A stretch of 64,000 bases of DNA from Symsagittifera roscoffensis (GCF_963678635.1 NC_087071.1:27699378-27763377), one strand, 5' to 3'; shown: positions 1 through 13,369, counted from the first letter of the stretch. Made by a program: numbers and translations. Notes: generated by a model not told the origin, from the sequence alone.

Positions 1-539
1 GCCTAACTTTCTCTGTTTGGGAAATTAAATAATTGGGCTTTAAATTAGAGCATGACTTTTGAATTTAAATCCAGATTAAAGCTGAACGTCTAATAGCGCA
101 GTTTTTGATGTAATGATCATTAAATTATTCCTGGAAATATAAATGTTTGGTTCTTTTGTTTTCCTCAACGCAACTGGTTTCGTATTTGATTTTTCTATAT
201 GCAGGAACATATCGTGTTTTCTTTTCCAGAGATGTTATACTTGTTTCGAATCGAGGAACCTTGATACTGGTAATTTTTGTGATTTAATTTAAAAAAGGGG
301 TCAATTAAAATAATAGGCCCTTCCGTCGTGCGACAGTCCGTGCACAGGTTGGACAGGTCCATACCAACGCTATATAAATACATCGAAAAACTTTATGAAG
401 AAATCAAGTCGATTATAAAGCATCCAGAGAATTTTCAACTAAAATCTACCCTCCTTGATGATAGCACAGATGGAATTGTCTGAGCGGTATGTATTTTTAA
501 GTTTTTTTGCATCCCCTGATGCAGACTATGACTCGTTCC

Positions 540-3500
540 GTTTCTAGTTTCGTTTCTCTGCTATTTCGTGGACGAATTTTGTAGAGACTGGTGCTGCGCC
601 TCCGGTAAACGCAAAAATTACTGAAACAAAGCTGCTGTGTTGCACATCCTGAATTCTTTGTTAGTATTGTAATGTTTTGACACTCTCATGATATTTGTAG
701 GCGTCAGATATGGTTTTAGGGAAGGATGTAGCATTGTAGTTGAAAACTTTTCATCGAAAAAAGATAGGCTGAATCGGCCTCTCCAGAGTCCTTTTGCCTT
801 AATGTCAAGTCGAGCGTCACTTTCAGTGGTGCTTGTTTTGTTTTGAAAGCCTTCGCCTTCCAGCGATTGAAGTTTTGGCTCTATTTTAACATCATGATAT
901 TTGTCAGGAGTGTCGCAAAGGTATCACGAGTTTCATTATGTCTTAGGTGAGTGTATCCAACATTGGGACAGTGTAGAGAGTGGGTCAGTGTGAACGGTTG
1001 TTCACATGTTCACGAATGTGGCTTTCTTGTCGGTTCCATCCATATCTTAGATGTAAACCATCTTTAAACTCTAATTTATTTAGGAAAATTCGTACGAGTT
1101 AAGGGTAGCAGGCTTAGCCAATTCGATGCTCCTTTCTGTGATGCTAGATGTGACATTCGACCTAAATGGTCAATCAAAGTGAATGGCAACATCGAAGTTT
1201 TTTTAGTAGCAGCCGAGTGGAAAAACGAGTTTCGACGAGTTTACAGTTTTAATTGTTCAATTTAACGAATTGGGAGAGGTCAATTTGGAATGACGAAACG
1301 ACTTATAAAAATTCTATTTAGGTGTGTATGACAGGTAACAATTTCAATTTTTGTAAACACTAAAACCACGAAAATCAGACGAGCGGTTTTCGCTGTTATA
1401 ACACAGATGTGAGGTTAACGAAAGAGACGACAGAAATTATAGTTAAAATATTATCTGCAGAGCATTCCGAATTGTAACAATTGTGCAGCTACAATCGTTA
1501 CGCACCGACTTCCGAGATTTTGGAGGGGTATTGAGATAATTTGGCTACTCTTCCCATACCGCGTAAGACAGCTCTTTGACAGGATCCAAGAATCCGGAAG
1601 GGTCTAAAGAATATACTGAAACTGAGTTTTTAAACAATTTTCAGCTTACGGACATGCCCTGACTTGAATTTAATTAACATCTAATTTTTCAGAATATGAG
1701 AAGCTAGGAATTGAAGGAAAAGGTTGATCCATCTCCGATAGCTATAATGATTTTTATCCACTGAACGAAAACAATAGTAAATTGATAAAACGTAGTGGCC
1801 CTGTTTTTAGGAATGACTTCGTGGTCTGATGATACTGAGACTCAGCCATGAGCTGACTATTTTTGCGTGCAACTAAGTTGACTTGCGCGATCTCACCGAT
1901 GAAAGTAACGACTTTGTCGACCCGATGTTAAAGGACCACACATAGAAATGGCTTTTGTAGAGACGGTTAAAAGCATATGAAGGTGTGTTCAGACGCTAGC
2001 CAGTCGTTTCATAACCTAGTTTTATTTTCCGTCGGTATGTACTTCCGGGCGAAAGTTACAAGATTTTTTTTGTCAGCTTTTTTTCTTTTGAGAAATTTTC
2101 CATAACTTTGGCCTTTTTTGAGAGCGCGATGTTCTGTCTCTCAGTTTTGATGCTTCTATATATCGGAGTTTGTCAGGAGCTCGAGCAGTGAGGTTAACTC
2201 AATTCCGCACATCGCCATTGCGATGGGATCACCTTGCGTTGTGCCTTCGGTAGATGTCAAAACCGTGCTATTGTTATAAGAATTTGAGAGTTGTTTATAT
2301 GAGTTTGCCAGCGCATGTTGTAGTGCCGGACAAAAAACTTCTACATTTTTTAGAACAAGTTGAAGAAATTTGCTGCATCAATATATAACATGGCGTCCGT
2401 TTTTCGTTTTTTGAATTCGTTTCGCAAGCTGTGGATAGCATATTCGATTCCACAATTCTGTCCTAAGAAGAGTTGGATTTATTTTCCGAGAATTTTGGAG
2501 TCTAATTTTATACATTGGGTGATTGTTTTGCCATTATTGGTCACAGAATCTCACCTATACCAATGGGCCTTACCCCTGGATTTTTGTCCAGAGGTATCAG
2601 ACGACATGAATTGTATATACATCATTAGATTTTCATGGGGGAGAACTTTACTCGCTTTTGTATAGGATAGCTTAGCAATTATTTGCAAAGCTCAATTGAT
2701 GTCTGGTTGAAGTGAGTTAATATCCTTCTCCATTTTCACGCATCTTGACCTGGGAAATCGTGGCTTCCGTGCGTTTTCAGGGTCGTTTTTCGAACAGTCT
2801 ACGCGTTCATTTGTTCGAACGTAGTGAGATGGTATGGCATGGTGTCTTCACTTACTTTAGTTATATAGTTAGGGTTCGCTGATTTCGCTTGTGGTTGTTG
2901 CTCTTACAGGGTACAAAGGACTGTTTTTTCTTCAATGACTTCATTAAGAAGAGTACTCCTTTGTTTTTTTATCTGAAAGGCAGCCAATGGTAGCAGATAT
3001 TTTGCCTGTACTCACTATTTTATCGAATTGTTCAACTTCCTTGCTTACTTCGCACTTCTTCTGTTTTGGATGTCTAATTTGGAGAGCTTTCGCTTCAGTG
3101 AAAAGTTCGTCTAGTAGGCCTTGCTTCCATAAAGTTAAGCGGCGGCTCACAGTTTTGGAGTTGGATCCGGTTGTTTCTGATTTATTTTGGGGAGCAGCAG
3201 ATGCGGTAGAATCATTGCTGCTTCATTGCGACGTTAGAATTTGGCGTGTTTTCTACGAATGACAACAACTGCTGGTACAGCAATTCTATGAAATGGAATC
3301 CGGGCTTGTTCTTCCTTTTCCGGTTTCTATATATGTCATTTCTTTTAAATTCAATTTTTTGATTGATAAGTTTCCATGGGGTCAGAGCGGACTGTAGTGA
3401 TTGCTGAGGGCGATAGATTAGTTTGTGTTGCGTGGGGCAGTACATATGTTTCGGGTGTTGCCGGCGATGTTTTTTTTTGAGTTGTGATGGGGGCTGTACT

Positions 3501-3650
3501 TTTTGGTCTGTTGGTGGAGTTGGACCCTTTTACAAAGTTAGTTCTCGGGGGTGCATTGTATGCAGAAGAACCCATCGTACAAAAAGTTGCTGCTCGTAGC
3601 ACGCTATATGAGACATGGATGTATGCTTTACGAATGACTCACCATATTCC
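540..3650 (-). pseudogene. Decayed non-LTR reverse transcriptase of the EGTTQGDP family
   Basis: Conserved pieces lie in order on the minus strand although no frame stays open. The N-terminal part (about 3,150-2,944) reads SRRLTLWKQGLLDEL followed by a GKI...L..L segment. At about 2,690-2,560 comes LDKNPGVRPIGIGEI, the block before RT motif A. At about 2,280-2,190 comes EGTTQGDPIAMAM (RT motif B). At about 850-560 comes DARLDIKAKGLWRGRF, a C-terminal block that accompanies this RT family in invertebrate repeats. The order and blocks are what I recall of a family of intronless RT proteins with an EGTTQGDP motif, recalled without a database check. The frame is broken by many stops and shifts. 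The roughly 1.3 kb between motif B and the C-terminal block is longer than expected, and a solo LTR-like block accounts for the excess. Family placement is inference; its being a dead reverse transcriptase is well supported. Confidence 0.7.
1522..2060 (+). repeat. Solo LTR-like block related to the gypsy LTR at 51 kb
   Basis: The sequence from about 1,645 to 2,060 aligns, with substantial divergence, to 51,150-51,559. Shared anchors include the AATCCATCTCC-type segment, CTGAG..GAGACTCAGC and the end GGGCGAA(A/T)GTTACA. The similarity stops exactly after GTTACA in both places, as expected for an LTR 3' end (..CA). In the gypsy copy a possible primer-binding site follows 12 nt later, whereas here unrelated sequence follows. 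AGATTT occurs at 1,515-1,520 and again at 2,061-2,066, so it may be a target-site duplication, but that is weak in AT-rich DNA. The left boundary is uncertain. Confidence 0.5.
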
Positions 3651-3689
3651 TCCTTTTCGGAGGTGGCATTTTCAAATATGGCAGTCCGT

Positions 3690-4330
3690 TTGATCGGCCA
3701 TCATTTGGCATTGAGGAGGGTAAATTAATGGTGAAAATATACAAGTTAGCTGAGCGAGCAGTAAACTGAAAACTTTATTACAAAAAAAAGTGAAAACTAT
3801 CTTTACAAAAAAGTTAGCACATCTTTACAAAAAAAAAGTTAGAAATAATTTGGATTCTTGAGTGGTAAATTGTATTTTTAAGGCCAAACAAAGAAATTTT
3901 TAAAGCACGAAGTTTTATATTTATAACTGTTGATTTGCAGAAAAGATGGTTTTGGGGATAAACAGCACATTTGAGTTAAGCTTATAAATTATCAAGTTTA
4001 AAAAAAATCTCCAATCATTAGCAACGTCTGAAACTGTAGATGAGTTATCAATAAAGCCGGCTACTATGGCAACACAGTTCAGTTTCAGCGAGTGGTAGCG
4101 CGAGACAGTAGTGGCAGGGTCGACTAGCTTTGCACCTCTGTATGAGTGAACCGTTGCTCTGACGTCTTTGGGCTGCAGTACTTATTCCTTGAGGTTCCTT
4201 TTACCAGTTTCCTACTTGTCTCTAAAATCCCTTCTCGAGCCCTTTGTTTACAAGTGTACCATTAAAGTCATATCAAATGAAACTATTTTTAAATTTATCA
4301 AAACAATCAATCTAATTCAGTTTTAAATCT
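3690..4330. other. Non-coding stretch with A-rich repeats and a 5'-UTR-like fragment
   Basis: No coding segment is visible. At 3,775-3,845 there is a short run of imperfect CTTTACAAAAAA repeats. Around 4,210-4,310 the sequence CTTGTCTCTAAAATCCCT and the following AT-rich stretch resemble 49,990-50,085 in the 5' region of the R2-like element, so this may be an old 5'-UTR fragment of a related element. Confidence 0.35.
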
Positions 4331-4559
4331 GATGAAAAATCGACTTTCTTTTTATTTGCCTAGCTAAGCTGCTTTCGAGTGTTTTTGTTAAAAGTGTTGT
4401 TATTCCGCTCAAGAGAATTGCTGCGTAAAGTAAATGACTAACTATCAAGGCATGCATTGAAAATGTTCAAGTCTTCATTGGCAGTGGTTTTTTAATTGAT
4501 TACAGTGTTTTAATTCTACAAGCCACTTTTCTCAAGATTTTTTTAAAATTTGCCCTGAA

Positions 4560-7000
4560 ATGTAAAATTTTTGTCGAGGATACCTCCCAGACACTTTAAT
4601 TGTAATTTTTCTACAATAATATTATCATCTAGTCGAATACTGTGTCTATTTTGGTCACATACGCTTTGCTTCTTGCTGAAAATAGTCAGCTCAGTTTTTC
4701 GGTGTTTAGTTTTAGGTTATTTGTGAAGTAGTTAGAAATTTTCTGACAAGATAACTGCAGATGCTGAAGAACATTGTCTATTTTCTGATGATTGCAGGAA
4801 ATTGGGGTCTCATCTGCGTTTTACATTGCTTTGCAATTTTCGGGTAATTGTTTACTTAGATCATTTATGTAGAGGTTGAAATTTGAAGGTACTAAGATTG
4901 TACCTTGAGGCACACCTTGGTGGAGTGATATCCAGTCGGAATTGGTGCTTATTACTGTATTCTCTTGTTCCCTGTTGCTGATGAAGTTATAGATCATCTC
5001 ATTAGCCAATTTAGAGAAGACCCGACTATTTAATATAAGTTTAGGGATTTTATAATTGGTTGAATCAAAAGCTTCTGATAGATCTCAAAAAACTAAAACA
5101 ACGTATTTGCTTCAGTCTATACAACTTTGGAACAATTCAGTACCTTAAAATTTGCATCCATAGTAGAGTATGATGATATAAATCTGGATCATTTATTGCT
5201 GAGTAAGTTATAGTTCATTAGATTTTCATCGGTTTGTTTATGCAACAAGTTTTGAATTTTTTTATCATGCGCCTGTTAAAGATACCGGTCTTCTTTTTTC
5301 TGCTAACTCTATGCCATCTTTTTTATATATTGGCGTAAGAAGGGCTTTTTTTGAGTTTCAGATGAAACATATTATTTCTTACGTATTCGTTTATTAAAAA
5401 AGACAAGTGAGGAAAATTTTCATTGCATCCTTCTCTCAGAGCCCAAGCCAGAAGCTCAGATAGACATAGTGGTTTTCTTGCATTAAGGTTGGTTAATTCC
5501 TTTTCCATTCAAATTCACTTATAAATTGAGACGAAAATTATTTATCAGTTTTTTTGGGATAGGTTGTGTTCTGTAAAATTTTTGTTTGATTCAATTTATT
5601 CCTGTAAGCTATGTTTTCATTTTTTGTGTCAAATAAAAAGCCCAATATTGAAAAAATGTAGTTTAGGGAATTTGCCATTTTCAAATTTTTTTTGAGTCTC
5701 CGAACTAATTTCTTCTTAGTGGTAATTTATTTGCAGATTTTTTAAAGAATTTCTAGTATCGTTTATGATACTTCATTTTTGTTGCTCTGTGGTTTTCGAA
5801 CTGAAAAATTAAGAATTGAAATTGTCATCTTTGAGATTAATTTTTGGTTTATCATTAAGTAGATAACATGTTTTCATTGGCGAGCAATCTTTTTGTAATC
5901 AATTTCATTTTTTTGAAAACGTCCCTTTTGAAAACGTCCCTTTTGGATGCTTTTGCTGATAGAAATGCTCCCATTCAGTTTTTAATAGAGTCATCTGGAA
6001 TTTTTTTTTCTGAGTAGTTTAATTTTTTATAGATTGTGCTTTAAAAAGTATAGTTTTTTCACAATTTTCCATCTCTGTAATTAAAAATGTAGCTAAGTAG
6101 ATTGTGGTGATTGGTGGATTAAACTCAAGAGATTTTTTTTTACTTTTAGACTTAGGTCTGTAAGGCTATGGTCAATCAGTGATATGGAAGAAGTTGGTGT
6201 TGATTTGCTTAAAACTTCTAAGATATATGGCGTTAGAATTGTGTCCAGGGTTTATCTTTCGTCATAATCGAGATAGTTTGGATCGTAATCTCCTATTAGT
6301 AACAAATTTTTGGTTTAAGCTTGTGCATAAACAACAGATGTAGTAAACTTATCAAGAAATTCAGTTTTGTTAGATTTCTCAGGGTTACAGGTGATGTTTA
6401 TCAAGGTCGATCTTTCATTTTTATTTTTAGATAAACTGAACTCTGCTCAGATGCTGTCATATTTGTCATTAAATAAAGTTAGATCTTTACGAAAGATAGT
6501 ATTTAGGTTTTTTGAATTGAAAATCATTACACCAACGCCTCTGCTTTTCTGACTGAGCTCCGCGGATCTGTCACAGCGAAATGCGGTTAACTGTTTGTTA
6601 TCCAGTGTCCATAAGTTATGGTCTTTTGAATTGTTGATCCATCTCTCGGAGAATCCATAAACTGTATTGTATCCGCATTCGCGCACTTGTTCTTTAAGAT
6701 CTTCCTTTTTCCAGTTTAGACTTCTGCAGTTTAGATGTAAGACTTTGAGGTTGCCTTTATAGTCTTCGAGTTTTCAGATATTTTTCCGAATCTCATTTAG
6801 CACCTGGATTTGGATGAAAGTCTCCAGAGCAAAATAGTCTGTTTCTGAGCAGAGCAGTAATTAGCCTCCTTTTGATGGTTCTTAGAATGATGAGAATGAT
6901 AACAACTATAAATAAATAATGATCATATTAACTAAATTCGCTTAAGGGGCAGTATGTACATGCATCAGGTGCGCTTGAGAGGCACTCAATATATCTTATT
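4560..7000 (-). pseudogene. Decayed CR1/Jockey-like LINE ORF2
   Basis: Minus-strand fragments keep the order of an APE-endonuclease plus RT protein. At about 6,690-6,450 the translation reads AFRCDRSAELSQKSRGVGV, matching the endonuclease block usually written FR.DR....RGGGV. At about 6,290-6,240 a LLIGDYDPNYLDYDE segment corresponds to the GDFN motif region. At 5,009-4,821 the RT motif B/C-proximal block GVPQGTILVPSNFNLYINDL is clear and typical of CR1/Jockey-type elements. The reading frame shifts repeatedly and contains stops. The 5,323-5,508 frame probably belongs to the linker between the two domains. Between about 5,500 and 6,200 little can be read. A 15-bp direct duplication (TTTTGAAAACGTCCC) sits at 5,911-5,940. 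Confidence 0.7.
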
Positions 7001-7384
7001 TGTTAAATCAGTGGCAACCCTTGGACAGTTTTTCCGTCCCGTTTTTTCAGAGCACGATATGTAACAAATCCCTGTCGTCGCAAAACATAAAAAGAAGTAA
7101 TCTAGTTAGGAAATAGATGATTGTCATTGTAAATTCAAAATAAAAAGTTGTCAAATACCAGACTTATTTTCAAAATAATTTTAACAAGCTTTAATGATTG
7201 TATCCCTCCGCATTGAATTAAGATGGTTTATTAAGCATGTTAGGAATTTGACATTTTATATGGGTCCGTGATTAAGGGTGTTTACATTTTTGCTGAGCTA
7301 CTGTTTATACCATCATTGAAGCTCTGGACAATTTTGGGGTCTGGGTAAGGTATTTGAATATAGACAGACAAATGAGTGAAGACA

Positions 7385-7955
7385 ATTACTCTAAAAGGTT
7401 ACATTATTTTCATCATTCAAATGAGTAATTTTCCAATAGAGAAAACCCCAATTACTGTCGTTCTTGATCATTGAGTTTAGTTTGAGTACCTGTTTTTCTG
7501 GTAATGGGTTATAAGTTGCATTTGGGCAATCATTGTGCATATCTAGATTACTTTTTGCCTGATTGTTTATTAATATTGGAGGTATTTTGCATACAAATAT
7601 CTTCACAGGCGTAAATATTTTTGTTATTGGTGTCCAATAGCTCCTTGCGTTTTGATGTACACTTACTCACATGATCAAAATTTTTCCAGGGTTGAGTTTG
7701 TGCCATCCTGCACACTAACACACTTCAAGTCCAAGCAAGAATAATTTTTAAGACTTTGATTTTTTCCTCGGTGATGTCTCTCCTATAAAAATGGAAAATA
7801 GTATCATAAGGTAAAATTTCACTCCTAATACGCACTTTAATGCTAGATCCTTTGATTAATTTTATGGCATCATCGCCAATTAAAAAAAGTTCGAACCCAC
7901 ATATATTAGGATTCCTGGCGTTGGAGTGTTGCCCCATTCCATGAGTCATTACTTC
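7385..7955 (-). pseudogene. Possible ORF1 remnant upstream of the CR1-like LINE
   Basis: Two open pieces on the minus strand (7,949-7,725 and 7,606-7,391) lie directly upstream of the endonuclease fragment and in the same orientation. The first contains FYRRDITEEKIKVLK, which has the charged, helix-forming character of LINE ORF1 proteins. I recognise no domain, and position relative to ORF2 is the main argument. It could equally be unrelated debris. Confidence 0.3.
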
Positions 7956-8699
7956 TTCTGCATCCTTCTATTATTTCTGCACCCTCCTGTTTTTTTTATA
8001 AGGTCCATGAGTTTCCTATCGTCCTCCTTCTGATCGTAGAGATCGGCACAAAATTTGTACAACGCGTTTTTTTTTTATTTCTTTCGACTCTTCGAATGTT
8101 AATTGATGGCTGCTCATTATTGAAATTCGGTTTGCTTTTTGTTGAGCATCTGTGACCACTGTAAGGCTCTATCTCTGACCTCTATCTGTCTATGTATCTG
8201 CGACAGGTGCCGAATCCGGGTGATGAAGTTGATATTCTATTGCTCTTGTGCTACTGGGGTGCTCTGCGTTTTGACCATCTATGAACTCTGCGTTGTCTGC
8301 TGCCTCCTCTTCTGCTGCTGGGGTGCTGATGATAACTAACAGGATTACGGAAATTTTTAAAACTCATTCTAAATGAAGATTTTTGTGACTTTTTTCAAGT
8401 GACTCGAGTTCCAGTTTTCGATAACAGGGGGTACTGCAAATAAGACTGGACTTATTGATTAAATTCAAGCCCAAATAAAGATTATTGAGATTTTTCAAAT
8501 AATAAAACCAATCAAAAAGGAATTTTGAATTTTACTTTAAATTGTCAAATTTCGATATCCGGTGATTTTCAATATTTTCTCCGTTAAGAATATTAGATTG
8601 TTCTAGTTTATGAAGTTTTTGTTTAATATCGAGATGTTTTTTTCAAAACAAGAGAATTTTTGTTCATAAGCTGGTATTTTTTGTTGTTTAGAATTTTTT

Positions 8700-8905
8700 C
8701 ATCAGGTTTCACTCAAAAAAAAATTGAGTTTCACCCAGTCAATGAAATTCAAGATCAGGGTGCTCCCGGCCCAAGTACTGAAACTTTTCTGAGTACGCCC
8801 TTCAAGAACTTGAGCATAATTACCAAGGAAGCCAAGTCAGGTCATTTTCTTAAGCAGAGTATCTACCTCTCAATACAGGTTGCGATCGACAATAGTAAGC
8901 TTTGA
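8700..8905 (+). pseudogene. C-terminal fragment of an R2-like retrotransposon protein
   Basis: The plus-strand frame reads GAPGPSTETFLS...KNLSI...SGHFLKQSIYLSIQ, closely matching the C-terminal end of the complete R2-like protein encoded on the minus strand at 47,000-46,880 (GAAGPSTEVFLS...KNLSI...AGSFLKQRISLAIQ). Only the last ~60 residues remain, as expected for a 5'-truncated insertion. The orientation is opposite to the other two copies in this window. The frame upstream (8,660-8,720) is not similar, so the fragment begins near 8,730. Confidence 0.75.
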
Positions 8906-9650
8906 AACGACCCACGAAACGGATCATTTTTCTTCACTTATATTTGTGATCACTTATATAGACTGATATGAAAAAATATGGTATGTTTGATCAATCATTT
9001 TCCGATAGCTAGTTCCAATATCATTAAAATGTCTGGTCTTGTAAAAAAATCGTGTTCACTTTGAAAACTCAGAAAAAATTAATCTAGAGAAGCAAAATTT
9101 TTTTTCATAATGAGCATAGTCAAATTAATTTTTTTTCTCGGCAAAATCAATTAACTTGAAATCATCCAAAATTTATGGCTTTAGCGTTTTAAATACCCTT
9201 ATTCTAGCATCTTTCGGACACAGTATTGTTGAAACGTTGACTTCACCATATGGGAGAGCAATTAAATCTCAATATCAAAAAGTTTTTGATTCATTATGTA
9301 AAATTCTGGATAAAAACAAAAAACAAAGACTACTGTATAGTCAAATAAATTGAATCTAATTAATTGAAATTTCTTCAAAATTTCATTGTTGTTACTTGTA
9401 CACTACTTTGAGGCCAAATTTCAGAAAAAGCTGTGTCACACTGCTGAAGATCCTCATTGTTGGTAGTTTCTAAAAAAAATATTTTGAGTTTTTTTGCACA
9501 GCTTGTTTCAAGCAGTTCGGTTTCACTGCTAGTTAAGGAAGGCAATGCAGTGTATTTAACGAAAAGTTGCAAATACGTGCGGGACAAAAGAAAGTTTTTT
9601 AAAGAAAAGGTAGGATCTTTTTTGGATTAAATTTAGTGAAAAGAGCCAAA
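8906..9650. other. No recognisable gene
   Basis: AT-rich sequence. An open plus-strand frame at 9,156-9,353 has no ATG at its start and no motif I recognise. From about 9,400 the text begins to resemble parts of the satellite modules that follow (for example the GTGTCACACTGCTGAAGATCC segment). Confidence 0.4.
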
Positions 9651-10803
9651 TGCGTCGACATTGTCAATTTCTACAAAGCATGCAAAGGTTTCACATGTAA
9701 AGAGCAACCGATAATTGTACTATGTGTTCAGAATACAAGATTTCTACATCTCATTTGTTAAAAATTAAAACTTTTGATTCTTGGATCATCAGAACAAATT
9801 TATGGTTTTTTAAGGTGAAGCAATTTTCAATTTGAAAGGTAACTTTGATATACGTATAGTGAGGATAAATATGGTAAATTCTCCATTTTTTGTGCATTGT
9901 CATCAATGTTTTAGTCTCGCTACAATTCACTTTTTTCAGATCGGGTTTTTTTCCTTTTTTCAAGAAAAATTTCCTCTAGATTTTTTCAAGCAGCAGGATT
10001 ATCAGTATTTTTCCATTGAAGCTTTGGTTTACTTTGAAAGATTAGTTTAATCATGAAAATGCTACGACTTGATTGCAGAGATCAGTATCTGTAGTTTTCG
10101 AACAACTAAGCCAAAGAAGGCATATCGGACAAACTCTAAGCCAGGGAAAGATCCTTGTTCAGATCTTTGGGTTGTTTTTGCAGGGCCAACTGTTAATTAA
10201 TTTCCATAGACTACTTCAAGTTGACCGACGAGGAGGGTAAACAGACCTAAAGATCCTCATTGTGGGCGGTTTCTGAAAACAGTTTTTGTATTTTCGCAGA
10301 ATTTGTTTCAATCATATCGGCTTCACTTCGAGTTAGGGAAGGCAATACAGTGTTTTCAAACAAAAATACGCATATACGTGTGGGACAACAGAAAACTTTT
10401 TAATTGAAAGGGATGGTCTTTTTGGTTTAAACAGAGTGAAAAGAGCCAAATGCGTCCGTATTGTCTATTTTTACAGGGCATGAAAAACTTTCACATACAA
10501 AATGTGAAAAATTGAAGAACTTAGCCCATAAAGCTGCAAGATTTATCTTTTTTTCTGTTTAGAGAGCAACCCATAATTGTACTATGAATTCAAAAAACAA
10601 GATTTTTGAACTTTATTGATTTAAACTTTCTCAAGACGGGCAACGCCGAGTTTTGAACTAAAAGTTTTTTCATCCAAAGCTTTTTATTGTCAAGTTTTAC
10701 TACAAAATCTCTTTTTGTCGCTACATTTTCATGAATAATTGACTGTTTTTTTTCTTAAAGCTATACGCATCCGGCGACCAGTTATATAAACATATTGACT
10801 CCT

Positions 10804-11274
10804 TTATTGGTATTGCACAAATCTCTTAAAACGTTTGCATACCACATTGAAAAAAATTAAAGCATCACTGTTCATAAGTCTTATAGCTCTCAAATTTCGC
10901 TTCAAAATATAACTTTTTATTTCAAGCAACAATTTTATGATTGCAAGAGAAAAGGTAGCAGGAATTTTGAAGGTAGAAGGGTATAATTTGACACTTTTTT
11001 GAGGTATTGTTTTCAGCCAAAACGAAATCGGAAAGAAGATGAATTTTATCAAAAAAATCATGGTGTAGGTATCAGTAGTTATCAAAACTTTCGCTTCTTG
11101 AATCATCAGTACAAACTTAGAGCTGTTTTGTAAGGTAAACCATTTTTTCAATATTTCAATATGGATCGCGAATTTTTTGAACGCGTAGTGAGGATAAATC
11201 TGGTAAATTAGAACTTTTTTGTGTAATGTAATCAATGTTCCAATCTTGCTACATTCCACAATTTTCCAGTTCAA
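10804..11274 (-). pseudogene. Longest open stretch in a LINE-derived module
   Basis: A 156-codon frame shows the module structure in one piece: an endonuclease N-terminal block (KFVLMIQEAKV), the degenerate I.F.PISF block, then directly the RT block FSLAIIKLL and LMNSDALIFFNVVCKR. These correspond to LINE ORF2 blocks near residues 37-72 and about 490-540 in the intact copy. The endonuclease catalytic GDFN and SDH blocks and RT motifs A-C are absent, so no enzyme is encoded. The frame is probably open by chance of decay. Confidence 0.65.
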
Positions 11275-11746
11275 TTTTTTTTTCTCTTTGTCTAGAAAGA
11301 TGAAGGAAAGAATGCGGAGATTTTTATTCAGATTGTTCAGAGCTTTGGTTTACTCATTGAAGCTTTGGTTTACTTTGAAAGGTTAGTTTAATCATAAAAA
11401 TCTACGACCTGATTGCAGATATCAATTTCTGTAGTTCTCGAACAACTGAGCCAAAGAAGGCGCATCGGACAAAATCTAAGCCAGGGGAAGATCCTTGTTC
11501 AGATCTTGGGGTCCTTTTGGTAGGCCAATTAATAATTATATTCAATAGACTGCTTCAAGTTAAACGTGAAGGGCAAAACCGGCCTATTTCTATCAGAAAA
11601 AACTATGTCACCCTAGGGAAGATCCTCATTATACTATGAAATCAGAATACAGTGTTTCTACATCATATTTATTTTAAAATTCTCAAGTAAGGCAACGCCG
11701 AGATTTGAACTGAAATTTTTTTCCGAAAAAATTTTTTTGTCAAATT

Positions 11747-12097
11747 TTAGTAAACAATCATTTTTGTTGCAAAAATTTCAGGAGTACAGGACTCTTTAAG
11801 TTTTGGTAAAGCTGTACGCATCTGGCGGCCAGTTAAATAAACATATTGGCGTCCTTTTATAATATCGCACAAATGTTTTTTGGCGTTTGCACACCACCTT
11901 GGAAAAATTTTGTTCATAAGCCTTTCAGGTCTCAAATCTTGCATCAAAGTTCCACTTTCTGTTTCAGGCAACAATTTTATGATTGCAAGAGAAAAAACAG
12001 CAGAAAATTTGAAAGTGGAAGGGTAAAAATTGACAGTTTTTGAGGAGTTATTTTCAGCCGGAACGAAATCAGGAAGAAGATCAAACTTATCAAACAA
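11747..12097 (-). pseudogene. LINE-derived module fragment with YLTGRQM block
   Basis: The frame contains FSLAIIKLLPETES, LRPERLMNK, then RQYVYLTGRQMRTALPKLK, corresponding to FNLAIIKLIPKSE, FRPISLMNT and HQHAYLPGRQMHTAIRKLK of the intact LINE. Upstream in the same frame is the remnant of the endonuclease start (FDLLPDFVPAENN). It shows the shared deletion junction immediately after the AENN residues. Confidence 0.65.
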
Positions 12098-13369
12098 ACT
12101 ACGGTGTAAGTTATCAGTACTAAAAGATTTTGCTTCTTGAGTAAAACATCAGTTTTTGCAGAAATCTTTTTTTGTAGTTTTCGAAAAAGTGAGCAAAAGA
12201 TTGCATATCGGAAAAACTCTAAGCCAGGGAACGATGTTTTTTCAGATCTTGGGGTTTTGTTTGCTAGGTCAATTAAAAATTAGATTCCATAGACTGCTTC
12301 AAGCTGACCGTGGAGGCCAAAACTGACCTATTTCTAACAGAAAAAACCGTGTCACCCTGCGGATGATCCTTATTGTACTATGAGTTCAGAATACCAGATT
12401 TTTACATCATATTTATTTAAAAGTTCTCAAGTAATGGCAACGCCGAGATTTGAAAAAGAAGTTTTTTCATTGAAAGCTTTTTGTTGTCAAACTTAACTTC
12501 ACAATTTCTTTTTGTCGCCAAAATTTCAGGAGTTTTTGGCTGTTTAAGTTTTCTTAAAGCTGTACACATCTGGTGGCCAGTTAAATAAACATATTGACGT
12601 CCTATTAAAATATTACACAAATTTTTTTAAGCGTTCTCATACCAAATTGAAAAAAAATTTGTTCATAAGTCTTTTAGGTCTCAAACCTTGCATCAAATTT
12701 TTACTTTTTGTTTTAGGCAATAATTTTATAATTGCACGAGAAAAAACAGCAGGAAGTTTGGAAGTAGAAGAGTAGAAATTTAATTTTTTTTGAGGCACTG
12801 TTTTCAGCCGGAACGAAATCAGATAGAAGATCAAATTTATCAAACAATTTACGGTGTAGGTTATCACTAATTAAAACTTTTGCTTCTTGAATCATCAGAG
12901 CAAAACTAGTAATTTTTCGTCAATGAAAGCATTTTTTCAATAGGGAAGTGAATTTCGATAAACTCTTAGTGAGGATAAATCTGGTGAATTAGCCGTTTCG
13001 TTTGTATTGTCATCAATGTTCCAATCATTCTCTATTTCACAATTTTTCAGATCGGGTTGTTTTTGTTCTTTTTCTGAAAAGATGTCATAGAAAACGCTGA
13101 AATTTTATCAATATTGATTAGAGCAGCAGGGTTATCAGTTTTTTCCCATGAAATTTGGTTTAATTTTGAAAGGTTAAAATAATCATGAAAATCTACGACC
13201 TGATTGCAGAGATCATTTTTTGAAGTTTTCAAACAAGTAAGCAAAAGATTGCATATCGAAAAAGATCTTTGGGTTGATTTTGCCGGGCCAATTATTAATT
13301 AGTTTCCATTGACTGCTTCAAATTCACCGTGAAGTGCAAAACAGACCTATTTCTATCAGAAAACAAACC

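Noticed and set aside
8139-8339. Cysteine-rich plus-strand ORF
   Set aside because: No regular Cys spacing, no signal peptide that convinces and no ATG context; it lies in transposon debris.
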